The notes under the pieces are model-generated. The model was not told where the DNA came from and did not search any database. It saw only the letters and a list, made by a program, of their open reading frames with translations. A program made the position numbers and the translations under genes. A DNA stretch of 64,000 nt from Sphingobacteriales bacterium (GTDB taxonomy: Bacteria; Bacteroidota; Bacteroidia; Chitinophagales; CAIOSU01): positions 186,001 to 250,000 of the forward strand of contig JAIXOI010000023.1 in NCBI GenBank assembly GCA_027486795.1. The letters run 5' to 3'. Of the stretch, positions 53,543 to 62,575 are shown piece by piece; position 1 is the stretch's first letter; each line of letters begins with the position of its first letter.

Positions 53543-54270
53543 CAACGGCGGGCTTTGTTCATCAAGGCGGTGTACATGCTATTGGGAAGGTAGCGCAAAA
53601 TTTGGTAAACAACACTGCTACTCAATGGATAAATATGGGTAACTCCCGTTTTTCTGGACAAATGCCTTAAAAATCGGGCCACTTGGGCGGGCTCAATGGC
53701 CAAAAGGCTCTTGTTACGCTTCGCATATCGGTTAATGGTAGTATTTACAGGGCCCAGATATATTACCTTGGTTTCGATACCGCCGTTGCCATTTGCTTGG
53801 ATAAAAAAATCAGCCAACGCTCTTTTGGCAGCAGCATAGGATGGGTTTAGCGGATCGGGCAATAAGGCAAACATGGATGATATAGCCACAAAACAGGTTG
53901 GTGAATGGGGCCTATGCACCAATAAGTCGTATAGTTTTACGGGTGCGGTATAGTTACAATCCAGCATCATTTGCCGGTGCTGCGGCGTGCTGAAAGTTTC
54001 GTCATCAGTGCTGTAAACCCCTGCCACTAAAAACACCCTCTTCGGATAAAAGCCTGCATCGTCAAGCGCCGAAATAATGGTTTCTAAGCCTTTGTCGCTC
54101 GTTAAATCAGCGGCTATGTAATTAAACTTATCGCCCAACTCGTTTTTCAACGATTGCAAAGTATCTATTGAACGGGCTATGCCCCACACCTCGTGCCCTG
54201 CATGCACCAGTTCACGAACCAGCGCCATACCAATGCCTTTAGATGCTCCGGTAACTAATGCTTTCAACAT
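53542..54270 (-). CDS. Classical SDR family oxidoreductase
   Basis: A 242-residue short-chain dehydrogenase: NAD(P) motif TGASKGIGMALV, NYTAPVKL-type loop, SSMFALLPDPLNPSYAAAKRAL (Ser-Tyr-Lys catalytic set). It reduces or oxidises a hydroxyl; in a glycan locus this could be a sugar or lipid. The ATG at 54270 starts MLKALVTGASKG; the upstream TTG adds 24 poorly fitting residues. Confidence 0.88.
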   Translation of the reverse strand: MLKALVTGASKGIGMALVRELVHAGHEVWGIARSIDTLQSLKNELGDKFNYIAADLTSDKGLETIISALDDAGFYPKRVFLVAGVYSTDDETFSTPQHRQMMLDCNYTAPVKLYDLLVHRPHSPTCFVAISSMFALLPDPLNPSYAAAKRALADFFIQANGNGGIETKVIYLGPVNTTINRYAKRNKSLLAIEPAQVARFLRHLSRKTGVTHIYPLSSSVVYQILRYLPNSMYTALMNKARR

Positions 54271-54319
54271 AGGTGGGTTACACTGTTCAACAATAGATGT
54301 TAAAAATAAGGCTTCGTGG

Positions 54320-56008
54320 TCAATTTTTGCCGATGACCGCAAACATCTGATAGCTACTGGTGCTATCTATGCGCTCCAAGTAGTCACATTGGTTCAGCAA
54401 GTTTAAGACTGAAACCTCGCCGGGTAGCTCCAACCTGGTATGGTACACAATGTAGTTAACCCCATTTTTAAACACCACTTCGCGCAAAGCTTCAGCGTCG
54501 GGCAATTTCTCGGTCAATTTTGAATTAGCCAAACGCTGTGGCGGAAAGAAAGCCACCGCCCCATTGAGGCTGTTTTGCTTATGCTTGCTCTGCCAATACA
54601 TGTATATGTACTCGCGAGAAAACTGATTGATCGGTTTGCCCAAATCGATGTTGTTAAAATTAAGCGTCGAAGGCAAATCAAGCAACACGGCCAAACTATC
54701 GTGACCCGCTATTGCTGGGTATGGGTTGTCATCTATAATGTATTGCCTCGATTGGTATTTCTCGAATGGGAAAGGAATATTTTCGAGTATAAACATTCCT
54801 CCAGCCATTAATAAGATTAAGAGCGCTGGCAGCCTAATGCGGGCTGCAATGACCATGATACCAAAGCCCGCAAACAGCCCCAGCATAAGGCTAGTAATAA
54901 AAAACATCCGCGCTGAGTGACGGATAAAGGCCCCCAAATCGGTTACTTGATATAGCCAGCCCATAGGCATGGTTATCACTTGCCCATCAATAGTGATAGA
55001 TGGGCCCAATGCAATAAAAAACGAAACTAGAGCTATAATACCCACTTCCCAGCGGAATGATGGGCGAGCTAAAATGCCGATAACGGCTAAAGCATAAAAA
55101 GCAAACCCAAGTGATGCCGACCTCAGATTATAGATAAATATTTGTGGCAAATCGTGTTGAATGCCATATAGCAGGTTGTTGGGCAGCACACGGTAGAGGT
55201 CGTTTACATTTAGGCTCAAGGCCTCAAGAGCACTCATATCGCCACGCGAGGGATTATAAAAATCGTTCAATTCAGGGTTTAACAAGTACACCACCATATA
55301 TGGCAAAGCTAACAATACATGCAAGGGTAAAGCCAGTAAAACCTTAATCCAAGCATTGGCCATAAACATCTGCCTATAATGCACCAACCCTATTATAAGC
55401 AGCACAAACGATTGGAAGATAAAAGTATAGGTGCCAAAATATATCTGCACACCACCCACAACCATTGCCAATATCAGATTGACACTTTTGCGGTGCAATA
55501 GATACTCCCTAAAATGATAGATACAGATAATGGCTGGAAAGTAGGTGAGGGTATTTTGGTTCTCAATATTGCCAAACGCAAAGCTACTTGCGGCGAAAGC
55601 CAGTGCAGTAAATATTGCCGGTACTTGCTGCTTTAAATATTGACGGGCCAATACAAAGGCAGCCGTGGCATTTAGGGTAAATATGCTTACCAAAAAGCCA
55701 TAATACGCCCACAAATCATTAAACCGAAGCAACTTAAAAAATAAAAAGAAGGCAGCAGAAGCAAAGGAAGGCTCTAAATATGCATATGGGGCACCTGCAG
55801 GATAAAGGCAGTGACCTAACGCCTCACCAGTAAAAACGCGCTCAATATGGTTGCCATAATCATTGAATAATGCAAGGTAAAGCCAAGTATCAATATAGCC
55901 TGGCAGTGAGCCTGCTAATGGAAATTGCACGAACAGCAAGCCAAAAAATAGCAAGAATAAGCAAAACACCTGCAGTGTAAAGGAAGACGGTTTGAATGCT
56001 GCTGCCAT
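54320..56008 (-). CDS. Polytopic membrane protein, probable GT-C glycosyltransferase (pair A, copy 2)
   Basis: A 562-residue polytopic protein, paralog of the 46913 protein. Start chosen at MAAAFKPSSF because this aligns with the paralog and gives the same length; an upstream frame adds 45 residues. Shared landmarks: YIDTWLYLALF and LYPAGAPYAYLEP in the first loop, FIRHSARMFF, and FSREYIYMYWQSKHK near the C-terminus. About 11 membrane segments. First gene of the second leftward operon, followed by SDR, GT2 and two SGNH genes. Confidence 0.85.
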   Translation of the reverse strand: MAAAFKPSSFTLQVFCLFLLFFGLLFVQFPLAGSLPGYIDTWLYLALFNDYGNHIERVFTGEALGHCLYPAGAPYAYLEPSFASAAFFLFFKLLRFNDLWAYYGFLVSIFTLNATAAFVLARQYLKQQVPAIFTALAFAASSFAFGNIENQNTLTYFPAIICIYHFREYLLHRKSVNLILAMVVGGVQIYFGTYTFIFQSFVLLIIGLVHYRQMFMANAWIKVLLALPLHVLLALPYMVVYLLNPELNDFYNPSRGDMSALEALSLNVNDLYRVLPNNLLYGIQHDLPQIFIYNLRSASLGFAFYALAVIGILARPSFRWEVGIIALVSFFIALGPSITIDGQVITMPMGWLYQVTDLGAFIRHSARMFFITSLMLGLFAGFGIMVIAARIRLPALLILLMAGGMFILENIPFPFEKYQSRQYIIDDNPYPAIAGHDSLAVLLDLPSTLNFNNIDLGKPINQFSREYIYMYWQSKHKQNSLNGAVAFFPPQRLANSKLTEKLPDAEALREVVFKNGVNYIVYHTRLELPGEVSVLNLLNQCDYLERIDSTSSYQMFAVIGKN

Positions 56009-56056
56009 AGTTGCCTGAACGTGGGGTGCACAAACAAATACAAAAACCCACTTTGT

Positions 56057-56064
56057 CAAAGATA
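56057..56064 (-). promoter_or_regulatory. Candidate -7 element for the second glycan operon
   Basis: TATCTTTG on the minus strand, 49 bases before the start. TAGCTTTG at 56081-56074 is a second exact match on the same strand. A TTG lies 23 bases upstream of the first. Confidence 0.4.
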
Positions 56065-56107
56065 ACCAAAATACAAAGCTAACCGCCCAATTGCTTATTT
56101 TCACGAA

Positions 56108-57943
56108 ATGCAAGCGAAAAAACCAGCAACAGAACTCAACCAAAACGGCAAAGGCCAGCTGCCTGCGTTGTTGGTAATGGTTATGATGTTGCTAGCTGCA
56201 ATTAAGCTGGGCCTCCAGGTTTGGGGAGCCAATAAAGGTTTTGACATTTGGGATGAAGGGCTATACATCCTCATGCTCAATTTCTTTGACCAATATCCTA
56301 CTGAGCCACATAATTATTATAGCTATGTAATGGCAATCATACTGCCGCTTAAGGAATATGGGTTGTTACCATTAAGGCTTTTAGCTATTGGCATAGAAAC
56401 CGCAGGCATTGCTTTTTTCTCCTACTGCATTCATCAGTTTTTTGCGCATCGGCCAAGTGCGCCTTTTCGTTTTTCATTGCCACCATTTCCGCTTATGCTG
56501 TTTGTTTTTTTAGGTGCAGCATTCTTGTCGGTTTATGCAAGGGCATTCTCTTACAACGATTTTAGCTACTTCAGCACACTAGTGGTAAGTGGTTTGTTGA
56601 TGTTGTTTTTTAAAGATGGCAAGCCGCTTACTAGGCCTGCACAACTAGGCGGGCTATTGCTGTTTTTTATTATCGGAGGATTGCTAGGTGCGCAGCTAAT
56701 TGTAAAATTTAGCACTTGCATTTTACTGGTGTTTTGGGTGTTGGTTTTCATTGCACTCTTTTCAAAACAATCAAAGAATTATATAGCCCTATTGGCATTA
56801 TTTTTATTTACTGGCTTTGTCGTGTTTTTAACGTCATTACTGGGCGGCTATCAGGGTTTTAGCATTTGGCTGTACAACCTAAACGAAGGTGTGGCTCAAC
56901 TGCGTCAAATTGCCTACGAGCCTTATTACATTATTGTGAAAGGCTACCTATATGTTGATTTAGTATTGAATGGTGTTTATTTTATTGCCCCGTTGGTGAT
57001 AGCATTCTTTGCTTTCAAGAACTTAAACAAAAGGAATGCGGGAAGCAAAACTACGCACCACTTAATGGCTTATGCAGCAGGCACACTTACTTGGCTGGTT
57101 TGCTCGCTAGCTATTCCGCAAGGGTTCTTGGGCGAATTCCATTATCGTTTTATTGCCCTGCACATATTCACGCTACTGTATTGGGGCATTCCCGAGTTTA
57201 AACACCTTTTACAACAAAAGCAATGGCAGTGGTTGTTGTTTTTGGGTTTACTCATAGCCCTTCCGTTTATGTCATTATTGGGCAGCAGCAATACCGCTAC
57301 TCAAACACTCACGCGCTACCTTGCCCCATGGTTTGCTGTCATTATGTTGTTTTTGGGCTGTCAGTTAAAAGAAGACAAGAAGGCATATATTGGCATGTTA
57401 CTGTTTTTAATCACTTTTTCTGGGGTAAACTATGCAGTGGTGCAAGTGTACAACCCCTACGGATTGAATGCCCCGCTAACAGAGCAAAACACGATGGTAA
57501 GTGGTTTGGATTACTTGAACGGCATCTCGTTTGACAAACGTACAGCCACTTTCTTTGAGGAGTTGAAAGATGCAACCATGAAGTCTGGATACCAAAAAGG
57601 TGGCCCCATATTAGCCTTAGGCGACCTATGCGGCGCAGTAACCGCCATGGGTGGTTATATACCCGAAACCTTCTGGTACTTTAGTGATGAGAATGCCATA
57701 TCACCAGCGCATTCCCACAATTTCAGTTGTAAACACCTCAGCAATTTGCGAATAGCAGAGCACTTACGCTTGCCCCTTATTTATATCAATATCGGCATAA
57801 ACCAACATGTGATTGATTGTCTATCGAATAGCGAGGTACCTTTCCCTGAAGCATACTATCTCGAAAGCACTTTTTTCAACCCGTATGCCCAAGAAAGTTT
57901 AGCGGTATGGGTACCCAAGCAATGGAAGTTGCCAAGGCAGTAG
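56108..57943 (+). CDS. Polytopic membrane protein, probable GT-C-type (pair B, copy 1)
   Basis: A 611-residue protein with about 12 membrane segments and a C-terminal globular part. After the first segment comes GFDIWDEGLYILMLNFF; the acidic Asp-Glu pair fits the GT-C catalytic loop. GFLGEFHYRFIALH is shared with copy 2 (PQWHYRFIDL). The cysteine-containing end (NFSCKHLSNLR) has a counterpart in copy 2. Divergent from the 54320 gene by 99 bases. Probably transfers a lipid-linked sugar outside the inner membrane; acceptor unknown. Confidence 0.8.
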   Translation: MQAKKPATELNQNGKGQLPALLVMVMMLLAAIKLGLQVWGANKGFDIWDEGLYILMLNFFDQYPTEPHNYYSYVMAIILPLKEYGLLPLRLLAIGIETAGIAFFSYCIHQFFAHRPSAPFRFSLPPFPLMLFVFLGAAFLSVYARAFSYNDFSYFSTLVVSGLLMLFFKDGKPLTRPAQLGGLLLFFIIGGLLGAQLIVKFSTCILLVFWVLVFIALFSKQSKNYIALLALFLFTGFVVFLTSLLGGYQGFSIWLYNLNEGVAQLRQIAYEPYYIIVKGYLYVDLVLNGVYFIAPLVIAFFAFKNLNKRNAGSKTTHHLMAYAAGTLTWLVCSLAIPQGFLGEFHYRFIALHIFTLLYWGIPEFKHLLQQKQWQWLLFLGLLIALPFMSLLGSSNTATQTLTRYLAPWFAVIMLFLGCQLKEDKKAYIGMLLFLITFSGVNYAVVQVYNPYGLNAPLTEQNTMVSGLDYLNGISFDKRTATFFEELKDATMKSGYQKGGPILALGDLCGAVTAMGGYIPETFWYFSDENAISPAHSHNFSCKHLSNLRIAEHLRLPLIYINIGINQHVIDCLSNSEVPFPEAYYLESTFFNPYAQESLAVWVPKQWKLPRQ

Positions 57944-57965
57944 CCATATTCTTTTGTTAAAAACC

Positions 57966-57973
57966 TAAATTTG
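57966..57973 (+). promoter_or_regulatory. Candidate -7 element for pair B copy 2
   Basis: TAAATTTG, an exact TAnnTTTG match 15 bases before the ATG at 57989. No -33 TTG at normal spacing. Confidence 0.35.
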
Positions 57974-57988
57974 ATGTAATATACCTCA

Positions 57989-59728
57989 ATGCCGAAGAAC
58001 AAAACCAGCATAGCCATTATACTGTTGCTACTATTAGCTGCAATCAAGTTGGCAATTTTGGTATGGTCCGTTGATAAGGGGTTTGAAATGACTGACGAGG
58101 GCTACTACCTGCTCTGGTTTAATAGCGCCCATCTGTATGCGCCTGATATGCACTTAAACTACTACTACCTAGTACAATTGCTTTTTGGTTGGGTTGATTG
58201 GGATATAACCGCCATGCGCATAGGCGGCATAGTTACCGAAGTGGGTGCTGTATTGGCCTTGGGCTGGGGCCTGAGCAAATACCTAAAAGCCAAACTACCT
58301 GAACTGTATTCGCCGGCATTTGTAACTGTGCTTTTAGTTGGCGGTTTTGCGGTACTATTTACCGCCGAGCACCCACGAAGCTTATCATACGACTCGGTTA
58401 CGCATTTGTTAATGGCAATGGGTGGCGGTTCACTTTTAGCTTGGCTATCGTTTGAAGAAAAGCCTAAAGGCTGGCAATTGATTGTATTCTTTGCCCTACT
58501 GGGTGTTATTTTGGCTGCACAATTTATCGTCAAATTTTCAAGCGCTATTCTATTAGCAGGGCTGTGGGCGAGTGTTTCGTTGTTGGCAAAGCGAAAAAGA
58601 GGCACTATTGTTTTAGCCACTTTAGGTACAATGCTAGGTATGGGGCTTTTATTCACGGGTTTATTTGGCACCCAAATAAGCCTTCCTATATTTTTAGAGT
58701 ATTACCGAATAAGTTACGAGCGCATTTCGCAACTAGGGTACTCTCCAATAGATATTGTGCTCAAAACCTACCTAGCTAAAGATACGGTTCACTTTGCGCT
58801 GAATATCGGCCCTGCATTGCTAGTGATGCTAGGGGCATTTTTTGCCTTCAAAAACGAAGAAACTGGCAAGCGCATAACTTGGGCCATGGCATTAGGTTTG
58901 GGGGTGTTTGCAGTGCAAGCATTCTTACTTCCTACCACCTATTTCCCCCAATGGCATTATCGATTTATTGATCTGTTGTTGCTGCTTATTATCAGTGGTA
59001 GTTATGTGGCTTGGCAATTTACAACTGCTAGTAGAGCGGTATTAGTTTTAGTAGTTACATTGTTTTCTATTCCTTTCGTTTGTGCTATTGGCTCGGCGGT
59101 CAATTGGGCCATGTCATTGTTCTCTTATCTACCTGCGTGGATAATGCTCGTAATAGTCCTTTGGCACTACATTGGCCAGCAAACAGGTATGCGCGTTTGG
59201 GCTGGAATAGTCCAGTATAGTATCATTATAGGCAGCTTCCTTATCTTTTTACAAGTGTTTTTTTACCCCAACTATCTGCCACACGGCATGGCTGCATCCA
59301 TGTTTGAGCAAACAGAGCAAGCCGTTGCCTACCACTCAGTAAAACTGGATGCCCCTACTGCCAAATTTGTATCTGAAACCGAACAACTGCTGTCATCAAA
59401 TGGGTTTAAGCAAGGTAATTACTTACTTGCGCTATATGATTTGCCGGGTTTGGTTTACTTGCTACAAGGGTACTCGCCACAAGTGCCATGGTATTTTGGT
59501 GAGACCACCCGTGCTACCGTAAAAGAGGCCGTGGATAATACCTGCTGGCATATAAACGAAATGACAGAGACTAACGTGTTTGTGGTAAAACCCATTACCG
59601 TTCACCCTGATGTAGCGAATTGCTTATCTTCAAGCAAACTCAATTTCCCTGCCAGCTATTTAAAGGCCGGCACCGTGTACAATACCTATTGCAAATGCGA
59701 AATGGAAGTATGGGCTCCGAAGCAGTAA
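57989..59728 (+). CDS. Polytopic membrane protein, probable GT-C-type (pair B, copy 2)
   Basis: A 579-residue paralog of the preceding gene. The shared plan is an N-terminal membrane segment, GFEMTDEGYYLLWFN, about 12 membrane segments, FPQWHYRFIDLLLL, then a periplasmic C-terminal part with LLALYDLPGLVYLLQG and CWHINEM. Lower identity suggests an old tandem duplication. Its end overlaps the next gene by 19 bases. Confidence 0.8.
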   Translation: MPKNKTSIAIILLLLLAAIKLAILVWSVDKGFEMTDEGYYLLWFNSAHLYAPDMHLNYYYLVQLLFGWVDWDITAMRIGGIVTEVGAVLALGWGLSKYLKAKLPELYSPAFVTVLLVGGFAVLFTAEHPRSLSYDSVTHLLMAMGGGSLLAWLSFEEKPKGWQLIVFFALLGVILAAQFIVKFSSAILLAGLWASVSLLAKRKRGTIVLATLGTMLGMGLLFTGLFGTQISLPIFLEYYRISYERISQLGYSPIDIVLKTYLAKDTVHFALNIGPALLVMLGAFFAFKNEETGKRITWAMALGLGVFAVQAFLLPTTYFPQWHYRFIDLLLLLIISGSYVAWQFTTASRAVLVLVVTLFSIPFVCAIGSAVNWAMSLFSYLPAWIMLVIVLWHYIGQQTGMRVWAGIVQYSIIIGSFLIFLQVFFYPNYLPHGMAASMFEQTEQAVAYHSVKLDAPTAKFVSETEQLLSSNGFKQGNYLLALYDLPGLVYLLQGYSPQVPWYFGETTRATVKEAVDNTCWHINEMTETNVFVVKPITVHPDVANCLSSSKLNFPASYLKAGTVYNTYCKCEMEVWAPKQ

Positions 59729-60201
59729 ACCAATATACCAAGCGGGTGCGGGTGGCCTTTATAGTGGTGGCCCTACTGCTGCCATTGCAGCTCTATGTGG
59801 TACTTGCCAAGGGCAACATGTATCCTTGTGTGCACCTGCCTGGGTTTCAACCGGTGTTGGACGATGAAAAGAACCTTTATTACACTGACCGGAAATTGTT
59901 TGCCATAGACGATAACAAGGAGCGCATACCAGTGGTTTATACCGAGCTATTTAATGTGCTACCAGAGTTTTTTGGCCGCCACACCATGAACCGCATTTTT
60001 GTGGGCAACGAAGGAACAGATACAATTTCCCTCGACCTTGAAACCAAAAAAATGCTCTATTCGCGGTTGCTAATATTGACTGGAAAAACCAAAATAAAAG
60101 CACTGGAAGTAGATACTTTTGGCTACCAGCATGATAAAAACAACCCGCAAAATATAGGTAATACATTACAATACACCTTGTTTTTGAACTTTGATGAGTA
60201 G
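59710..60201 (+). CDS. Single-anchor membrane protein of unknown function
   Basis: A 163-residue protein starting at the ATG inside the end of the preceding gene; an upstream frame adds 30 residues overlapping it. One membrane segment (AFIVVALLLPLQLYVVLA) is followed by a soluble part with YPCVHLPGFQPVL and FGRHTMNRIFV. No family recognised. It overlaps the HTTM gene by 8 bases, so it is translationally linked to it and may be its partner. Confidence 0.75.
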   Translation: MGSEAVNQYTKRVRVAFIVVALLLPLQLYVVLAKGNMYPCVHLPGFQPVLDDEKNLYYTDRKLFAIDDNKERIPVVYTELFNVLPEFFGRHTMNRIFVGNEGTDTISLDLETKKMLYSRLLILTGKTKIKALEVDTFGYQHDKNNPQNIGNTLQYTLFLNFDE

Positions 60202-61321
60202 CCCAAAGCCCACATATAACAACTGGCTTGACCGCTGGATTTTCACCTCATTTCCTATGAGCGCTGAGGCAATGGGGCTTTACCGCATATTGTTTGCCTT
60301 ATATCTACTCATATGGGGCGTGCCCAATTTTGAATGGATAGCCGATAGCCCCAATTCGTTTTTCAACCCACCTACCTATTCACTGGGGGCACTGCTAAAC
60401 GGTTTTCCACCTTATTGGTTTTTGCAGGGTTTAAGTTTATTTATAGTAGCATTAACCATGCTACTATTGTTTGGTTGGTATACCCGCTGGGTCTCTATGG
60501 GGCTTTATATTGCTATAGTATTAGGCAAGTCGTTTGCATTTTCGTATGGATTGATAGGCCAAGACTTAATTGTTTGGCTAGTGCCTTTACTAATGTCGTT
60601 CAGCAACTGGGGTAGCAAATATTCTATTGATTCAAGGCGCAGCAACCAAGTGCCATCGGCAAACCATATTTGGCCCATAACCATGATGGCCCTTTTGCTT
60701 GGCTTTGGCATGTTTAGCGCTGGTGTGCCAAAACTAATGGGCGGCTGGCTTGATTTGGGTACTCATGCCACTCGTGGCCACTTTTTTACGCAATACTATG
60801 TTATCGGCAATTTGAAGTTGCTTTCTTCATGGGCAATAAATATTACCAATCCATTCTTTTGGGAAGCCATGGATTGGGGGGCGGTGCTTTTCGAGATTTT
60901 GTTTCTAGCGGCCATTATTAAACCAAAATGGTTCAGGGCTTGGTTGCTTTTGGCAATTGGGTTTCACACTACTACGTTCCTTTTGTTCAATATCTCGTTC
61001 CATTTCCAATATATCGTTTACCTTTTGTTTATCGATTGGGGTAAAATAGCGCCAAGTTTTTATCAGCGTTTTCAAACACTCACGGACAAATTGATCACCA
61101 TTAAAGGTTTGATTATCATTGCGTTGTTTTATATGCCGCTTAACATACTAGCTCAAGAATATACCTTACAACCGACCACCTTAGCACCTAGTCCATTTTT
61201 ATTGGCAACCGATTTATTGGGCCTCGACTACAAATTGGTGGTTGGCACAACCGCATTAATGAGTGCCTATGGCGTGGTTATTTGGCAGCTTACCACCAAG
61301 CGCAATAGCACCACTACTTGA
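60194..61321 (+). CDS. HTTM-like membrane protein
   Basis: A 375-residue polytopic protein. The N-terminal WLDRWIFTSFPMSAEAMGL, followed by YRILFALYLLIWG, and the YSLGALL, WYTRWVSMGLYIA segments resemble the HTTM (vitamin K-dependent carboxylase-like) domain. LSSWAINI and FHTTTFLLFNISFHFQY lie in later segments. The ATG at 60194 follows an in-frame TTG. Enzyme activity is not shown; bacterial HTTM proteins are mostly of unknown function. Cotranscribed with the small anchored protein. Confidence 0.8.
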   Translation: MSSPKPTYNNWLDRWIFTSFPMSAEAMGLYRILFALYLLIWGVPNFEWIADSPNSFFNPPTYSLGALLNGFPPYWFLQGLSLFIVALTMLLLFGWYTRWVSMGLYIAIVLGKSFAFSYGLIGQDLIVWLVPLLMSFSNWGSKYSIDSRRSNQVPSANHIWPITMMALLLGFGMFSAGVPKLMGGWLDLGTHATRGHFFTQYYVIGNLKLLSSWAINITNPFFWEAMDWGAVLFEILFLAAIIKPKWFRAWLLLAIGFHTTTFLLFNISFHFQYIVYLLFIDWGKIAPSFYQRFQTLTDKLITIKGLIIIALFYMPLNILAQEYTLQPTTLAPSPFLLATDLLGLDYKLVVGTTALMSAYGVVIWQLTTKRNSTTT

Positions 61322-61375
61322 TATTAAGGTTGTTTTGTACCTTTATTTAGCCCTCGGCACCAAAAAGCCGCATAT

Positions 61376-62503
61376 ATGAGCAACACCCAATCTAATTTAC
61401 CTACCGCAGCGGCCCAAACAGGGCAAGCAATACCTATGTTTAGTCCTACTAAAGAGCTAGAGCGAATTGGGTACGACAACATTCAGCGGGAAATGGAAAA
61501 GGTGCTTAAAAGCGGCACCTATATAAGTGGCCCTGGAGTGGTAGCATTTGAAGAGGCAGCAGCGGAGTATATGGGTACTAAGTACGCCATTGCCGTTTCA
61601 TCAGGCACTATGGCGCTAGAACTTGGCCTAAAAGCCATTGGCTTATCGCCTAAGGAGCCCGTAACTATTAACGCAAATACCTTTGTAGCAGTTGCCGAAG
61701 CTATAATTGCTGCTGGTGGCACACCCGACTTAGTAGATACTGACCCCAACAATTGGCAAATGCCCAAAGTGGCTACCAGCAATTTAGTGCTAGCTTCGCA
61801 CTTGTATGGTAATGCTTCGGCTGCCATCAATTCCAACACCAAGTTATTGATGGAAGATGCCTCACAATCGTTTGGGGCACGGTTAAATGGGAGGCTACTA
61901 GGTACTTTTGCGCCGATAACGGCTGTAAGCCTTTACCCAACCAAAAACCTATCGGCCAATGGCGATGCGGGTATCATTTTCACGAACAATGAAGATTATG
62001 CCCAAAAGTGCAAAGCCTTGCGTAATCATGGCCAAAGTGGTTATCAAGTGCACCAATACTGCGGTACTACTGGCCGAATGGACGACTTGCTAGCCGTAGT
62101 GCTGAAACTCAAACTCGCCCATTTTGATAGATTCTTGCAAGAGCGCAGGCACTTAGCTGCATTGTACACCCAAAAGCTAAAAGATACCCCACTGCAATTG
62201 CCCGTTATTGAATCAGGCCTGGAGCCAGCCACCAACTTGTTTGTAGTGCGCACCGCAAATAGAGACGCCCTTAAACAACACCTTACAGAAAGCCAAATAG
62301 GCTGCGGTATACATTACCCAACCCCAATACACCAAATGCCTGCATATACTTCGCTACCATGGGCACAAAAAAGCTTACCCGAGGCAGAATTGCTGGCCCA
62401 AGAAACTCTTTCGTTGCCGATTTGGGTGGGCATGACTGAAGAGCAAATAAGCACGGTTTGCAACGAGGTTTATCGTTTTTTCGATGCCACTGAGCGCTTG
62501 TGA
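61376..62503 (+). CDS. DegT/DnrJ/EryC1/StrS sugar aminotransferase
   Basis: A 375-residue PLP enzyme that transfers an amino group to a keto sugar nucleotide. VSSGTMALELGLKAIGL binds the PLP phosphate, LLMEDASQSFGARLNGR carries the PLP Asp, and the Schiff-base lysine is in LYPTKNLSANGDAG. RNHGQSGYQVH and GTTGRMDDLLAVVLKLKL are typical. It is closest in my memory to FdtB/QdtB (3-amino-3,6-dideoxyhexoses), matching the FdtA-like gene at 42565. Confidence 0.92.
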   Translation: MSNTQSNLPTAAAQTGQAIPMFSPTKELERIGYDNIQREMEKVLKSGTYISGPGVVAFEEAAAEYMGTKYAIAVSSGTMALELGLKAIGLSPKEPVTINANTFVAVAEAIIAAGGTPDLVDTDPNNWQMPKVATSNLVLASHLYGNASAAINSNTKLLMEDASQSFGARLNGRLLGTFAPITAVSLYPTKNLSANGDAGIIFTNNEDYAQKCKALRNHGQSGYQVHQYCGTTGRMDDLLAVVLKLKLAHFDRFLQERRHLAALYTQKLKDTPLQLPVIESGLEPATNLFVVRTANRDALKQHLTESQIGCGIHYPTPIHQMPAYTSLPWAQKSLPEAELLAQETLSLPIWVGMTEEQISTVCNEVYRFFDATERL

Positions 62504-62575
62504 TATGTCGTTCATTGAGATTTAATTGATTTTTTGTCTAATTTGCAACTGCACGAGGCGCACACTTCCTGATAT

